Shown here piece after piece: positions 1 through 6,194 of a stretch of DNA of 6,194 bases. The position numbers and the translations under genes were made by a program. Origin of the DNA: Candidatus Fermentibacteraceae bacterium (GTDB taxonomy: Bacteria > Fermentibacterota > Fermentibacteria > Fermentibacterales > JCC-6); the NCBI GenBank assembly GCA_029932015.1, contig JAOZQW010000139.1, forward strand, positions 1 through 6,194, read 5' to 3'. The notes below the pieces were generated by a model that saw only the letters and a program-made list of their open reading frames with translations, did no database searches and had not been told where the DNA came from. The first letter of the stretch is position 1. Each line of letters opens with the position of its first letter.

Positions 1-1655
1 AACCCGCAACGGGGGCACTTGACCATCGCTGGTTCCCAGTAGCCGCAGTAATGGCATCTCAGGGCTTGTCCCTTCTTGTGGTAGGTGAGGTTGATCCCAC
101 AGTCGGGACACTCTCTTGTAAGACCACAGTTCCTGCATGCCTGGACAGGTGAGAAGCCCCTTCTGTTGATCAGGACTATGCACTGTTCTCCCTTTGCTGT
201 GCGCTTTCCTATACCTGCAAGGAGCTGGTCTGAGAGCAGCGGATGCTTCATATCTCCAGCCTTCACGAGGCTGGTGACAGGCATGGGTACTCCATCGATC
301 CGTTCAGGGAGCTGAATCAGAGAATATCTGCCCGAGAGGGCGTTCCCGTAAGTCTCCATAGAGGGGCTTGCAGAGCCGAGTATCACGGGGATACCCGCCT
401 GAGAGCCGCGCACCACGGCTACATCCCTGCCGTTGTAGCGAGGCAGCTCATTTTGCTTGTAGCTCCCATCGTGCTCCTCATCGACAACTATTACGCCCAG
501 GTCCGGAAGCGGAGCGAACACCGCACTTCGCGGTCCAATCACTATCCTCCGCTCCCCTGATCGCGCCATCGTCCAGCTGTCCATTCTCTCACCCGGGGAC
601 ATACCGCTATGGAGCACAGTCACCAGTCCGGGAAATCTTCTTCCGAATCTCGAGACGGTGAGGGGTGTGAGGGAAATCTCCGGGACCAGTACGAGTGCAG
701 ACCCACCCTTCTCAATCACATTCGAGATCACCCTGAGGTAGACTTCGGTTTTGCCACTCCCTGTAACCCCGTGGAGCAGATGAGTGCCACAGGGATTGTC
801 GAGGATGGTCCTCATTGCCCGATACTGTGCCTCTGAGAGTTTGGGAGGTATGTCCTGCCCGGTTATGCTGATATCTGCCATGGGATCCCGCAGCTTCTCC
901 CTCCTTATCTCCCTGACTCTGCCAGCCTTAACCAGTGAAGCCATTGACGAAAGAGATGCTCCCGCAGCTCTGAGGACGGCCTTTCTTGCAAGCGGTTCAT
1001 CCGTCATCGCCAGATGAAACAGGATCTCCGCCTGCCTCGGGGCCTTTTTACGGATGGAATGCGCCAGGGAGGTAAGGTTCCTTCTATCGACTGGCTCCAC
1101 TGCTATCTCAGTTAGTCTGGAAGGACTGGATTTTGGTGTCCATGAGAATCTGGCCTTACCCGCAGCTACAAGACCATCAAGAAGCTTCAGAGAGTCCAGA
1201 TCGCTCTCGAGACCTTCGGTCAGAGAGGATACTTCCACCGTCTCATCCTTCCGCAGGAGTCCCTCCAGCGGGTGACCTGCTGCGGGTTCCGTAAGAAGAG
1301 TGATCCTCCTGATCACCTTGCCCGAGGTACCGGGGGGGTGCGCAGCCGCCATCATCATACCCGGAGGGGCCTGGTAGTAGGACCAGCACCAGCGGATCAG
1401 TCTCATTATCTCGCCTGGAAGCATGGGAGAACGGTCGAGTCTGCCGAGGATCTCCCTGACTTCATATGAAGGTGTCTCTGGAGGATCCTCATTCTCTAGA
1501 ATGTATCCAATGAGGCGGTCTTTACCGAGGGGGACCGCGACGCGGCAGCCATCCAAATCCCCATGGTCCAGCCTCTCAGGAAGCCTGTAGGTGTATGTGC
1601 ACCATATGGGACGGTTCAGAGCCACCTGGACCAGGCGGCCGGGGGAGCTACCCAT
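1..1655 (-). CDS. priA: Primosomal protein N' (replication restart 3'-5' DNA helicase PriA), 3' end outside the window
   Basis: PriA recognises abandoned replication forks, unwinds DNA 3'-5' and helps reload the replicative helicase in the cytoplasm. The visible 551 residues show the family order. The N-terminal 3'-DNA-binding and winged-helix region (about 1-270) contains YYQAPPG, a form of the usual YYxxPLG. The helicase core follows, with Walker A GVTGSGKT at residues 296-303, LVPEISLTP just after it, GPRSAVFAPLPDLGVIVVDE leading into the DEEH box at 392-395, then SYKQNELPRYNGRDVAV and ILGSASPSMET. After the LINRRGFSP motif comes the zinc domain with all eight expected cysteines (507, 510, 516, 519, 534, 537, 547, 550). 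The frame is uninterrupted. The ATG at 1653-1655 is chosen because MGSSPGRLVQVALNRPIW lines up with the usual PriA N-terminus. It has no good Shine-Dalgarno but overlaps the stop of the upstream amidohydrolase by 8 bases, so translational coupling is likely. Full-length PriA is usually 700-830 residues, so roughly a quarter to a third is missing to the left. Confidence 0.97.
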   Translation of the reverse strand, partial: MGSSPGRLVQVALNRPIWCTYTYRLPERLDHGDLDGCRVAVPLGKDRLIGYILENEDPPETPSYEVREILGRLDRSPMLPGEIMRLIRWCWSYYQAPPGMMMAAAHPPGTSGKVIRRITLLTEPAAGHPLEGLLRKDETVEVSSLTEGLESDLDSLKLLDGLVAAGKARFSWTPKSSPSRLTEIAVEPVDRRNLTSLAHSIRKKAPRQAEILFHLAMTDEPLARKAVLRAAGASLSSMASLVKAGRVREIRREKLRDPMADISITGQDIPPKLSEAQYRAMRTILDNPCGTHLLHGVTGSGKTEVYLRVISNVIEKGGSALVLVPEISLTPLTVSRFGRRFPGLVTVLHSGMSPGERMDSWTMARSGERRIVIGPRSAVFAPLPDLGVIVVDEEHDGSYKQNELPRYNGRDVAVVRGSQAGIPVILGSASPSMETYGNALSGRYSLIQLPERIDGVPMPVTSLVKAGDMKHPLLSDQLLAGIGKRTAKGEQCIVLINRRGFSPVQACRNCGLTRECPDCGINLTYHKKGQALRCHYCGYWEPAMVKCPRCG

Positions 1656-2967
1656 CAGTCGATTCAGATGACATCCTGCTGATGGGGCCTGTGAGATCGA
1701 CAGCCCTATCGAAAACGCGGTCTCTAGCTTCAGTCACAGTGACAGGGAGAGGAGGCAGGGTAGGAAAATCTCCATCCCTGTAGACCGTTACTCCGGCAAC
1801 CATGGTGAGTCTTACTCTGGAGATCCAGTCGATCTCGAGTAGATAGCGAAGAGGGTCCTCGGCTCTGTTGATTTCGTCCCATTCGTACTCAGAAAGTTCG
1901 AGAAGGGTCATATCTGCTGACATCCGTGATTCTATCGATCCAACGTCATCCCATCCTGCTGCCCTTGCAGCTGCAGAGGTCACTGAACTCATCCAGAATT
2001 CACCCGGCAGCGCAGAAGGCTTCTCTTCGACTGCTGAAAGCGCCATTCCAAGCCTGACGTCACCTGCTGCATCCAGTCTGTTGTTGCATGCGGCCCCATC
2101 ACTTCCGATGAGTACACGAATACCGGCCGATACCATCGCAGGGACATTTGCAATACCGCTTCCCAGCTTCAGGTTGGCCCAGGGGCAGTGTACAACAGAT
2201 GTTCCGGATCCAGCCAGTATTTCCAGTTCGCCCATCTCCAGGTGGACGCAATGAGCAAGAAGTGTATTCGGTCCGGTGAATCCCCGGTCCCGGAGGAAGC
2301 AGATATTTCCACCAGCTGCCCCGATAGCTGGATACGACATCTCTCCTGGAGCCTCCGCTGCATGTGTTGTTCTCATCGTTCCGGTTGGGAGCGCAGCCAT
2401 CCATTGCCACAGCTCCTCAGAGCAGGAGAGGGCGAATCTCGGTGCGTATACGTATTCAACCAGTCCTCCGCAGGCCTGTCTGATCCTGTCGGATTCCTCC
2501 CTCAGCCATCCGAGGTCCCGTCTGATCCATTCAGGACCGATATCCATCAGCGCATTCCCTGCAAGTGCCCTGACGCCGGAGCGTCTGAGTATGTCCACTG
2601 TTACGCTGGAGAGCGTCAGTGTGCCCATATCCAGAAGACCGGTGCATCCACCTGCGAAGAGTTCCCGCAGGGAGAGAATTACGGAGACCGCCAGTGTGTC
2701 TTCGTCATGTGAGGCTTCCAGAGGCCATATCCTCTCCTCCAGCCAGGGCAGGAGTGTCCTTCCCTCAGCCATTCCCCTGAAAAGAGTCTGCCCGAGGTGA
2801 AGGTGTGATTGGATCAATCCGGGTATAGCAATGCATCTGCTCCATTCACCATCCGGCGAAGTGGGAGCGATATGACCGAATCGACCCGCTTCCACAGGGA
2901 TGCAGAAGCCCCCCCTGAAGAAACCGTCAGGATTGCAGATCGCTCTCACTCTGAAATTCGAAGTCAT
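1648..2967 (-). CDS. Amidohydrolase of the chlorohydrolase/purine-deaminase group (ATZ/TRZ, SAH/MTA-deaminase-like)
   Basis: This is a 439-residue metal-dependent hydrolase, probably a cytosolic deaminase of a purine, a purine nucleoside or a related heterocycle. Motifs, numbered from the chosen start: IPGLIQSHLHLGQTLFRG with the HxH metal pair at H55/H57; WLEERIWPLE at about 75-84, a hallmark of this subgroup; APRFALSCSEEL at about 175; THAAEA with H202 and E205; LAHCVHL with H239; VVHCPWANLKLGSGIA at about 258; and IGSDGAACNN with D290. By analogy with Thermotoga TM0936, H55, H57, H202 and D290 hold the metal, while E205 and H239 act in proton transfer. All are intact, so the enzyme should be active. 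The same frame is open to an ATG at 3037-3039, but those 24 extra residues resemble nothing in the family, so the ATG at 2965-2967 (MTSNFRVRAI) is preferred. Its stop overlaps the start of priA. Members of this group act on S-adenosylhomocysteine, methylthioadenosine, guanine, 8-oxoguanine or s-triazines; the sequence alone does not decide the substrate. Confidence 0.9.
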   Translation of the reverse strand: MTSNFRVRAICNPDGFFRGGFCIPVEAGRFGHIAPTSPDGEWSRCIAIPGLIQSHLHLGQTLFRGMAEGRTLLPWLEERIWPLEASHDEDTLAVSVILSLRELFAGGCTGLLDMGTLTLSSVTVDILRRSGVRALAGNALMDIGPEWIRRDLGWLREESDRIRQACGGLVEYVYAPRFALSCSEELWQWMAALPTGTMRTTHAAEAPGEMSYPAIGAAGGNICFLRDRGFTGPNTLLAHCVHLEMGELEILAGSGTSVVHCPWANLKLGSGIANVPAMVSAGIRVLIGSDGAACNNRLDAAGDVRLGMALSAVEEKPSALPGEFWMSSVTSAAARAAGWDDVGSIESRMSADMTLLELSEYEWDEINRAEDPLRYLLEIDWISRVRLTMVAGVTVYRDGDFPTLPPLPVTVTEARDRVFDRAVDLTGPISRMSSESTDG

Positions 2968-2973
2968 GTCGAT

Positions 2974-3001
2974 ATTATGTGTTATCCTCGGCAAATGGGA
3001 A
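2974..3001 (-). promoter_or_regulatory. Candidate sigma70-type promoter for the amidohydrolase-priA operon
   Basis: Minus-strand -35-like TTCCCA (2996-3001, four of six consensus positions) is separated by 16 bases from -10-like CATAAT (2974-2979, five of six). Six bases lie between the -10 box and the proposed ATG, so a start seven bases downstream would fall on the A of the ATG and give a leaderless transcript. No Shine-Dalgarno sits at a usable distance from this ATG (GAGG is about 18 bases away), which is consistent with that idea but does not prove it. Confidence 0.3.
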
Positions 3002-3083
3002 GCCCGGTACGGAGAATTTTGGGACAGTTGGGAGACCATTCATTAGATTCCCTGAACAACAGTCAATCCGAACCTTAAGTCAT

Positions 3084-3089
3084 GGAGGT
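3084..3089 (+). promoter_or_regulatory. Ribosome binding site deciding the start of the first M16 gene
   Basis: GGAGGT lies four bases before the ATG at 3094-3096. It overlaps an in-frame ATG at 3082-3084, which has no Shine-Dalgarno of its own. This argues for starting at 3094, which also gives a clean signal peptide beginning MRIAALMLF instead of one preceded by the acidic MEVD. Confidence 0.85.
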
Positions 3090-3093
3090 CGAT

Positions 3094-4407
3094 ATGAGGA
3101 TAGCAGCACTCATGCTCTTCCTTACCGTTATGACACTGACCGCGGCCGATATCGAGACCGCGACTCTGGACAACGGTCTCACGGTAATAATGAGCCCCGA
3201 CGATACGTCACCGGTCGTCACTATCTGTATTGCCGTTAAAACAGGTGCCACATGCCAGACTCCGGAGACAAACGGTCTTGCCCATTTCTACGAGCACATG
3301 TTCTTCAAGGGCAACGCAGCTCTCCCCGACCAGACCGCATACAATCAGCGTATGGGTGCACTCGGCATTGTTCGCAACGGCACCACCTACCCCGAACGTG
3401 TGCAGTATTTCTTCACTCTCTCCAGCACGAGACTGGTAGAGGGGCTTCAGTTCATGTTCGATGCGATCTCCACTCCGCTGTTCGATATGGAGGAGATGGA
3501 GCGCGAACGCCTCGTTATCATGAATGAGTATGAGAGGGGTCTGACACACCCGTTCAACGCCCTCTCTGATGCAAGGGAGGCCGTAATTTACGCGGATGCT
3601 CCCTGGAGGATCAACGGCATCGGAGAGCCCGAGGTCATCCAGAGCGCCGCTCCTCCCGCTATGTACCATTTCAGAGAGACCTACTACACACCTGACAACT
3701 GCGCTCTCATCATTGCGGGTGATATTGATCCAGAGGAGACATTCCGCCTGGTGGAGGAGATGTTCTCCCCCTGGGAATTCGGTGGATTGAGCAACTACGA
3801 CGAGCTTCCACTGCTCATAAGTATCGAGAAGGATACCACTGTATTCGTAGAGAGCCCGGCAGGAATAAGCTATGTAAGTATAGTGTATGAGGGGCCATCC
3901 ATCTCAAGCGAACCCGGGGACAGCTATCCCGCGGATGTATGGGGTTCCTACCTCTCGCTCATGAGCAGGGAGTTCTACACCGATCTGGTTACGAATGGTC
4001 CTTTCCTCGATGTTCATGGTTCCTATTACACCCAGCGATTTTCACCCTCTATCACCTTCGGCGGCATGATCGTTGATGGTCGCACCGATGAAGCTCTGGA
4101 GATGCTTCGAGATGAGATAGAGCAGCTCATGAACCCCGACTATTACGACGATGAGGGGCTTCACCTGGCGATGGACGAGCTCAGGAGACATAGGATCCTG
4201 GCGGAGGAGACTTCGAGAGATGTGGCAATCGAGTCTCTGCCATTCTGGTGGGTGGTTGCGGGTGACCTTGATTACTACACCACATATCAGGACAGCATCG
4301 ATATCGTCGAGAAGGAAGACATCATGCTCTTCCTCGATAAATGGCTGTTAGATAGTCCAAGTGCAGTCTTCATCATGGCACCGACCGGAGAGGAGGAGCA
4401 GTCATGA
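3094..4407 (+). CDS. Secreted M16 family zinc metallopeptidase, catalytic (zinc-binding) subunit
   Basis: This 437-residue protein is a peptidase of the insulinase/mitochondrial-processing-peptidase family. An N-terminal Sec signal peptide (MR then a hydrophobic run to about residue 18, likely cleaved near LTAA-D) places it in the periplasm or outside the cell. The mature chain opens with the family's LDNGLTVIM segment. The inverted zinc motif HFYEH is at 64-68, and E145 in VIMNEYE follows exactly 76 residues after H68, giving the canonical HxxEH-x76-E site, so zinc binding and catalysis should be intact. NGTT at 95-98 and YYTPDNCALIIAGDIDPEE near 200 also fit. In the C-terminal domain, where the family has Arg and Tyr about seven residues apart for substrate binding, I align V299 and D306, so the pair is missing. 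The length suits the bacterial M16B half-size type, which works as a dimer. The stop overlaps the start of the next M16 gene (ATGA), implying co-translation and a heterodimer. The natural substrate is unknown. Confidence 0.93.
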   Translation: MRIAALMLFLTVMTLTAADIETATLDNGLTVIMSPDDTSPVVTICIAVKTGATCQTPETNGLAHFYEHMFFKGNAALPDQTAYNQRMGALGIVRNGTTYPERVQYFFTLSSTRLVEGLQFMFDAISTPLFDMEEMERERLVIMNEYERGLTHPFNALSDAREAVIYADAPWRINGIGEPEVIQSAAPPAMYHFRETYYTPDNCALIIAGDIDPEETFRLVEEMFSPWEFGGLSNYDELPLLISIEKDTTVFVESPAGISYVSIVYEGPSISSEPGDSYPADVWGSYLSLMSREFYTDLVTNGPFLDVHGSYYTQRFSPSITFGGMIVDGRTDEALEMLRDEIEQLMNPDYYDDEGLHLAMDELRRHRILAEETSRDVAIESLPFWWVVAGDLDYYTTYQDSIDIVEKEDIMLFLDKWLLDSPSAVFIMAPTGEEEQS

Positions 4408-5711
4408 GAGTAGCCATAATAAGTCTGCTTGTCGCAGTCCTCCTCAGTGTGACAGCAGGAGTCCCTGACGGAGTTGAGGAGCTGACGCTCTCCAACGGCA
4501 TACCAGTGATCACTCGAACCCTGACGAGCAACGCCATTGAGGGTGTCTCCATTTTTATCGTCGGAGGCTCCAGAGCTCTCACGCTGGAGACGCAGGGTCT
4601 CGAGAGGTTTGCGCTCGAGTGCGCGGTCATGGGTTCGGGGGAGTATCCCGGTCCAGTGTGGCGGGAACTGATGGACCTTACACAGGCAGAATGGACGGGC
4701 AACTTCAACTACGACTTCACCCGATATCATCTCAGGTGCATTACCGAGGATATGCCGGAGCTGCTTGACGCCTTCGGCACATGTCTTCTTGATCCTGATC
4801 TGGATCCTGATGCTATCGAACAGGTCCGTGCCTCGATGCTTCAGGATCTCATCGAGAGCAGGAGCGACCCTGACAGCTGGATCTGGTTCATAGCGAACGA
4901 TGCATTCATGCCGGGGCATACGTACAGGAACCTTCCCAACGGTACTCCTGAGATAGTGGAGGGATTCACTGAGCAGGATGTCAGGAACATGCTGACAGAG
5001 AGGATACGATCCGGCAATATTGTCATCACCCATGCGGGGCAGACCACTCCAGAGGAACTCCTCCCGATGCTGGAGGTCGCCTTCGGAGAGATACCGGAGG
5101 GAGGTGAGGAATATCCCGAAGTGGGTCTTTTTACGGTTCATTCGGACACCGTTGCCGTACAGCACAGGGAAGTACCGACCGCCTATGCAGTCGTCAAGTT
5201 CAATGCACCGCCCAGAGGACATCCTGATCAGCAGGTTTTCTCCGCTGCGATGACAGTCATAGACGACATGCTCTGGCAGGTGCTCAGAACAGATAATGCC
5301 CTCACCTACTCCACCTTCAGCGGCTCCACCAATTACGAGCAGAACTGGGGCTACATGTATGTGAGCTCCCCGACCCCTGTGGAGGCATGTTCACTTATGG
5401 CCGGTGTGATGACAGCTGCCATAGATGGGGCAATGGATCAGGATGCAGTGACGGCAGCCATCGAGAGACTCAGGACATACGATGCGATATCCGCTGCCAA
5501 CAAGGCCACACAGTGCTGGCTGATGGGAAGCTATCAGATATCAACCGGTAACTGGCGGAACGCTTTCACGATCTTCGACGAGATAAGTGAGATGACGCCT
5601 GAGCAGGTGGCATCCGTGCTCGATCGGTGGGTAGTCAATGGTGGCTGGGGCATTATCGCTGATACAACTGTGACCCCGGTCTCCGATCTGGGTCCCTGGC
5701 CCCTTCGATAA
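4404..5711 (+). CDS. Secreted M16 family peptidase-like protein, zinc-site-lacking partner subunit
   Basis: A 435-residue M16 homologue with a signal peptide (MRVAIISLLVAVLLSVTAG, cleavage likely near residue 18-19) and the same ELTLSNGIPVITR opening as its upstream neighbour. Where the HxxEH motif should follow GL, it reads GLERFALEC (65-73): both histidines are absent, and the distal glutamate position carries D148 in MLQDLIESRSDP. It should therefore not bind catalytic zinc. The C-terminal domain keeps the family's Arg/Tyr pair in RTDNALTY (R295, Y302), which contacts substrate in M16B enzymes. This is the pattern of the non-catalytic partner in heterodimeric M16B peptidases, such as the Sphingomonas A1 pair, and is comparable to the alpha subunit of mitochondrial processing peptidase. 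It starts inside the stop of the upstream gene with AGGAGG at 4391-4396, seven bases ahead of the ATG, so the two are probably made in matched amounts. It could in principle have another role, but gene order and complementary residues make heterodimerisation the best reading. Confidence 0.9.
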   Translation: MRVAIISLLVAVLLSVTAGVPDGVEELTLSNGIPVITRTLTSNAIEGVSIFIVGGSRALTLETQGLERFALECAVMGSGEYPGPVWRELMDLTQAEWTGNFNYDFTRYHLRCITEDMPELLDAFGTCLLDPDLDPDAIEQVRASMLQDLIESRSDPDSWIWFIANDAFMPGHTYRNLPNGTPEIVEGFTEQDVRNMLTERIRSGNIVITHAGQTTPEELLPMLEVAFGEIPEGGEEYPEVGLFTVHSDTVAVQHREVPTAYAVVKFNAPPRGHPDQQVFSAAMTVIDDMLWQVLRTDNALTYSTFSGSTNYEQNWGYMYVSSPTPVEACSLMAGVMTAAIDGAMDQDAVTAAIERLRTYDAISAANKATQCWLMGSYQISTGNWRNAFTIFDEISEMTPEQVASVLDRWVVNGGWGIIADTTVTPVSDLGPWPLR

Positions 5712-5715
5712 GGAG
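5710..5715 (+). promoter_or_regulatory. Ribosome binding site for the small lipoprotein gene
   Basis: AAGGAG overlaps the stop codon of the upstream M16 gene (TAA at 5709-5711) and lies seven bases before the ATG at 5723-5725. A GTG at 5720-5722 is in the same frame but only four bases away, so the ATG is the better start. Confidence 0.7.
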
Positions 5716-5722
5716 CGGTGTG

Positions 5723-6067
5723 ATGAGAATGCTAATACTTTCGGCATTACTTCTTCTTCTTGTCTCGTGCGGAACCACAGAGACCATCCCGGATGCCGAT
5801 AATCTGATCTACACGGGAACGGTTCAGGTGTTGGCTCAGGGAACGAGATCCGAGACGGTGATACTCGAGGACCTCGAGACAGGGGAGTTCTATGCGCTCG
5901 TTGGCGAGACCGCCCGTGAACTCGTAAGGCGTGCCGGCAGCACGGTCACCGTAACGGTCGTTATGACCGATGAAGGGTGGTCCGTCCGACCGGAACTCGT
6001 GAAGCTGAAAGTGCTGGAGTACGTCATAGAGGCCGAGCTGGAGTACACAAGGTCACAGGAGTACTGA
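5723..6067 (+). CDS. Small predicted lipoprotein of unknown function
   Basis: A 114-residue protein with a lipoprotein signal peptide: MRMLILSALLLLLVSC, with lipobox LVSC and lipidated C16. The residue after the cysteine is Gly rather than Asp, so by the E. coli sorting rule it would go to the outer membrane in a diderm, although that rule does not hold everywhere. The mature part of about 98 residues begins with a short polar linker (GTTETIPDADN). It continues with alternating hydrophobic stretches suggestive of a small beta-rich domain: YTGTVQVLAQG, ETVILEDLETGEFYALVG, STVTVTVVMTDEGWSV and LKVLEYVIEAELEY. I do not recognise the family, although the pattern resembles small OB-like lipoprotein domains. 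Only 11 bases separate it from the second M16 gene, so it is almost certainly in the same operon. It could anchor, chaperone or regulate the periplasmic M16 pair, but only gene position suggests this. Confidence 0.8.
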   Translation: MRMLILSALLLLLVSCGTTETIPDADNLIYTGTVQVLAQGTRSETVILEDLETGEFYALVGETARELVRRAGSTVTVTVVMTDEGWSVRPELVKLKVLEYVIEAELEYTRSQEY

Positions 6068-6105
6068 CCAGCCTGCCAGACCGACTGGATGACCGAAGGG
6101 ACGAT

Positions 6106-6194
6106 GTGAAACGGAAATCTGAGTCCGGCCAGGGAGACAAGCGGAAGAAGATGGACAGGACCAGCCTGAAGCTGCTCCTTCTTCGGATATGGAA
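6106..6194 (+). CDS. 5' end of an unidentified protein, cut by the window edge
   Basis: From GTG at 6106-6108, preceded by GAAGGGA at 6095-6101, a frame stays open to the window edge (29 complete codons). It reads as a strongly basic, polar N-terminus followed by MDRTSLKLLLLRIW. A second possible start is the in-frame ATG at 6151, with weaker ribosome-binding context. A charged leader and then LKLLLLRIW resembles the N-terminus of an ABC exporter with fused membrane and ATPase domains just before its first helix, but too little is present to assign it. The gene begins 38 bases after the lipoprotein stop with no visible terminator between, so it probably belongs to the same operon. Confidence 0.5.
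   Translation, partial: MKRKSESGQGDKRKKMDRTSLKLLLLRIW

Larger units (their letters stand above)
2968..3093. promoter_or_regulatory. Divergent intergenic region between the amidohydrolase-priA and M16 peptidase clusters
   Basis: These 126 bases separate the two proposed start codons and must hold the promoters of both clusters unless transcription enters from elsewhere. On the minus strand, CATAAT (2974-2979) lies 16 bases from TTCCCA (2996-3001). Also on the minus strand, TTGACT (3061-3066) is a good -35 match, but it is followed at 15-17 bases only by TAATGA or ATGAAT. On the plus strand, TTGGGA (3019-3024) with a poor AT-rich partner near 3042-3049 is the best I can find. No operator palindrome or riboswitch-like fold is obvious. 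Assignments are by eye. Confidence 0.5.

Noticed and set aside
243..1275. A series of 70-105 codon plus-strand frames across the left end.
   Set aside because: They are antisense to a continuous PriA frame with intact helicase motifs and zinc cysteines, overlap one another, and show no family signature.
2188..2800. Two overlapping plus-strand open frames of 174 codons each opposite the amidohydrolase.
   Set aside because: The minus-strand frame here has clear amidohydrolase motifs on both sides and within. The plus-strand products are Ser/Pro/Arg-rich, lack motifs, and have no convincing ribosome binding sites.
3038..3066. Minus-strand TTGACT followed by an AT-rich hexamer as the main amidohydrolase promoter.
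   Set aside because: The -35 match is good, but the only -10 candidates are TAATGA at 15 bases or ATGAAT at 17, both poor. It cannot be excluded but is not strong enough to list as a separate feature.
3208..3669. A 153-codon minus-strand frame inside the first M16 gene.
   Set aside because: It is opposite the HxxEH-x76-E region of a convincing peptidase gene and has no motif of its own.
4287..5222. A 311-codon minus-strand open frame opposite the two M16 genes.
   Set aside because: It lies antisense to two strongly supported M16 genes, spans their junction, shows no recognisable motif, and its residue composition (rich in Arg, Cys, His and Ser) is typical of a shadow frame in moderately GC-rich DNA.
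6068..6105. A possible terminator after the lipoprotein gene (CCAG ... CTGG inverted repeat near 6069-6088).
   Set aside because: The stem is only four base pairs, with a long loop and no following T-run, so it is not a credible intrinsic terminator.

Overview
The window holds two divergent gene clusters from a bacterium. The right-hand cluster begins with two proteins carrying Sec-type signal peptides, followed by a predicted lipoprotein. This suggests secretion into a periplasm and fits a diderm bacterium. Base composition is moderately GC-rich by eye. No RNA gene, mobile element or CRISPR array is visible, and nothing in the sequence allows a secure taxonomic placement.

Left half, minus strand, reading from about 2967 down to 1: an amidohydrolase of the ATZ/TRZ, guanine-deaminase and SAH/MTA-deaminase type is followed, with a short overlap (stop at 1648-1650, next start at 1653-1655), by priA. 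PriA is the replication-restart primosome helicase. Its first 551 residues are present, including the Walker A motif, the DEEH box and all eight zinc-binding cysteines; the C-terminal part lies beyond the left edge. The overlap implies one transcript.

Middle, 2968-3093: a short divergent intergenic region that should carry promoters for both directions. A -10-like hexamer placed exactly so that the amidohydrolase mRNA could be leaderless is the most interesting candidate, but it is weak.

Right half, plus strand, 3094 to the right edge: two consecutive M16-family (insulinase/pitrilysin superfamily) peptidase subunits, joined by an ATGA stop/start overlap, then a small predicted lipoprotein of unknown function, then the first codons of another gene cut by the window edge. 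The first M16 protein has a perfect HxxEH-x76-E zinc site but lacks the C-terminal Arg/Tyr pair. The second has lost the zinc site but keeps the Arg/Tyr pair. This is the expected division of labour of a heterodimeric M16B peptidase, and I infer that the two secreted proteins assemble into one active enzyme in the periplasm. The lipoprotein could be a membrane-bound partner, but only its position in the operon suggests this.

No wholly new system is evident. The most worthwhile item is the secreted M16 heterodimer with its uncharacterised lipoprotein and unidentified downstream gene.
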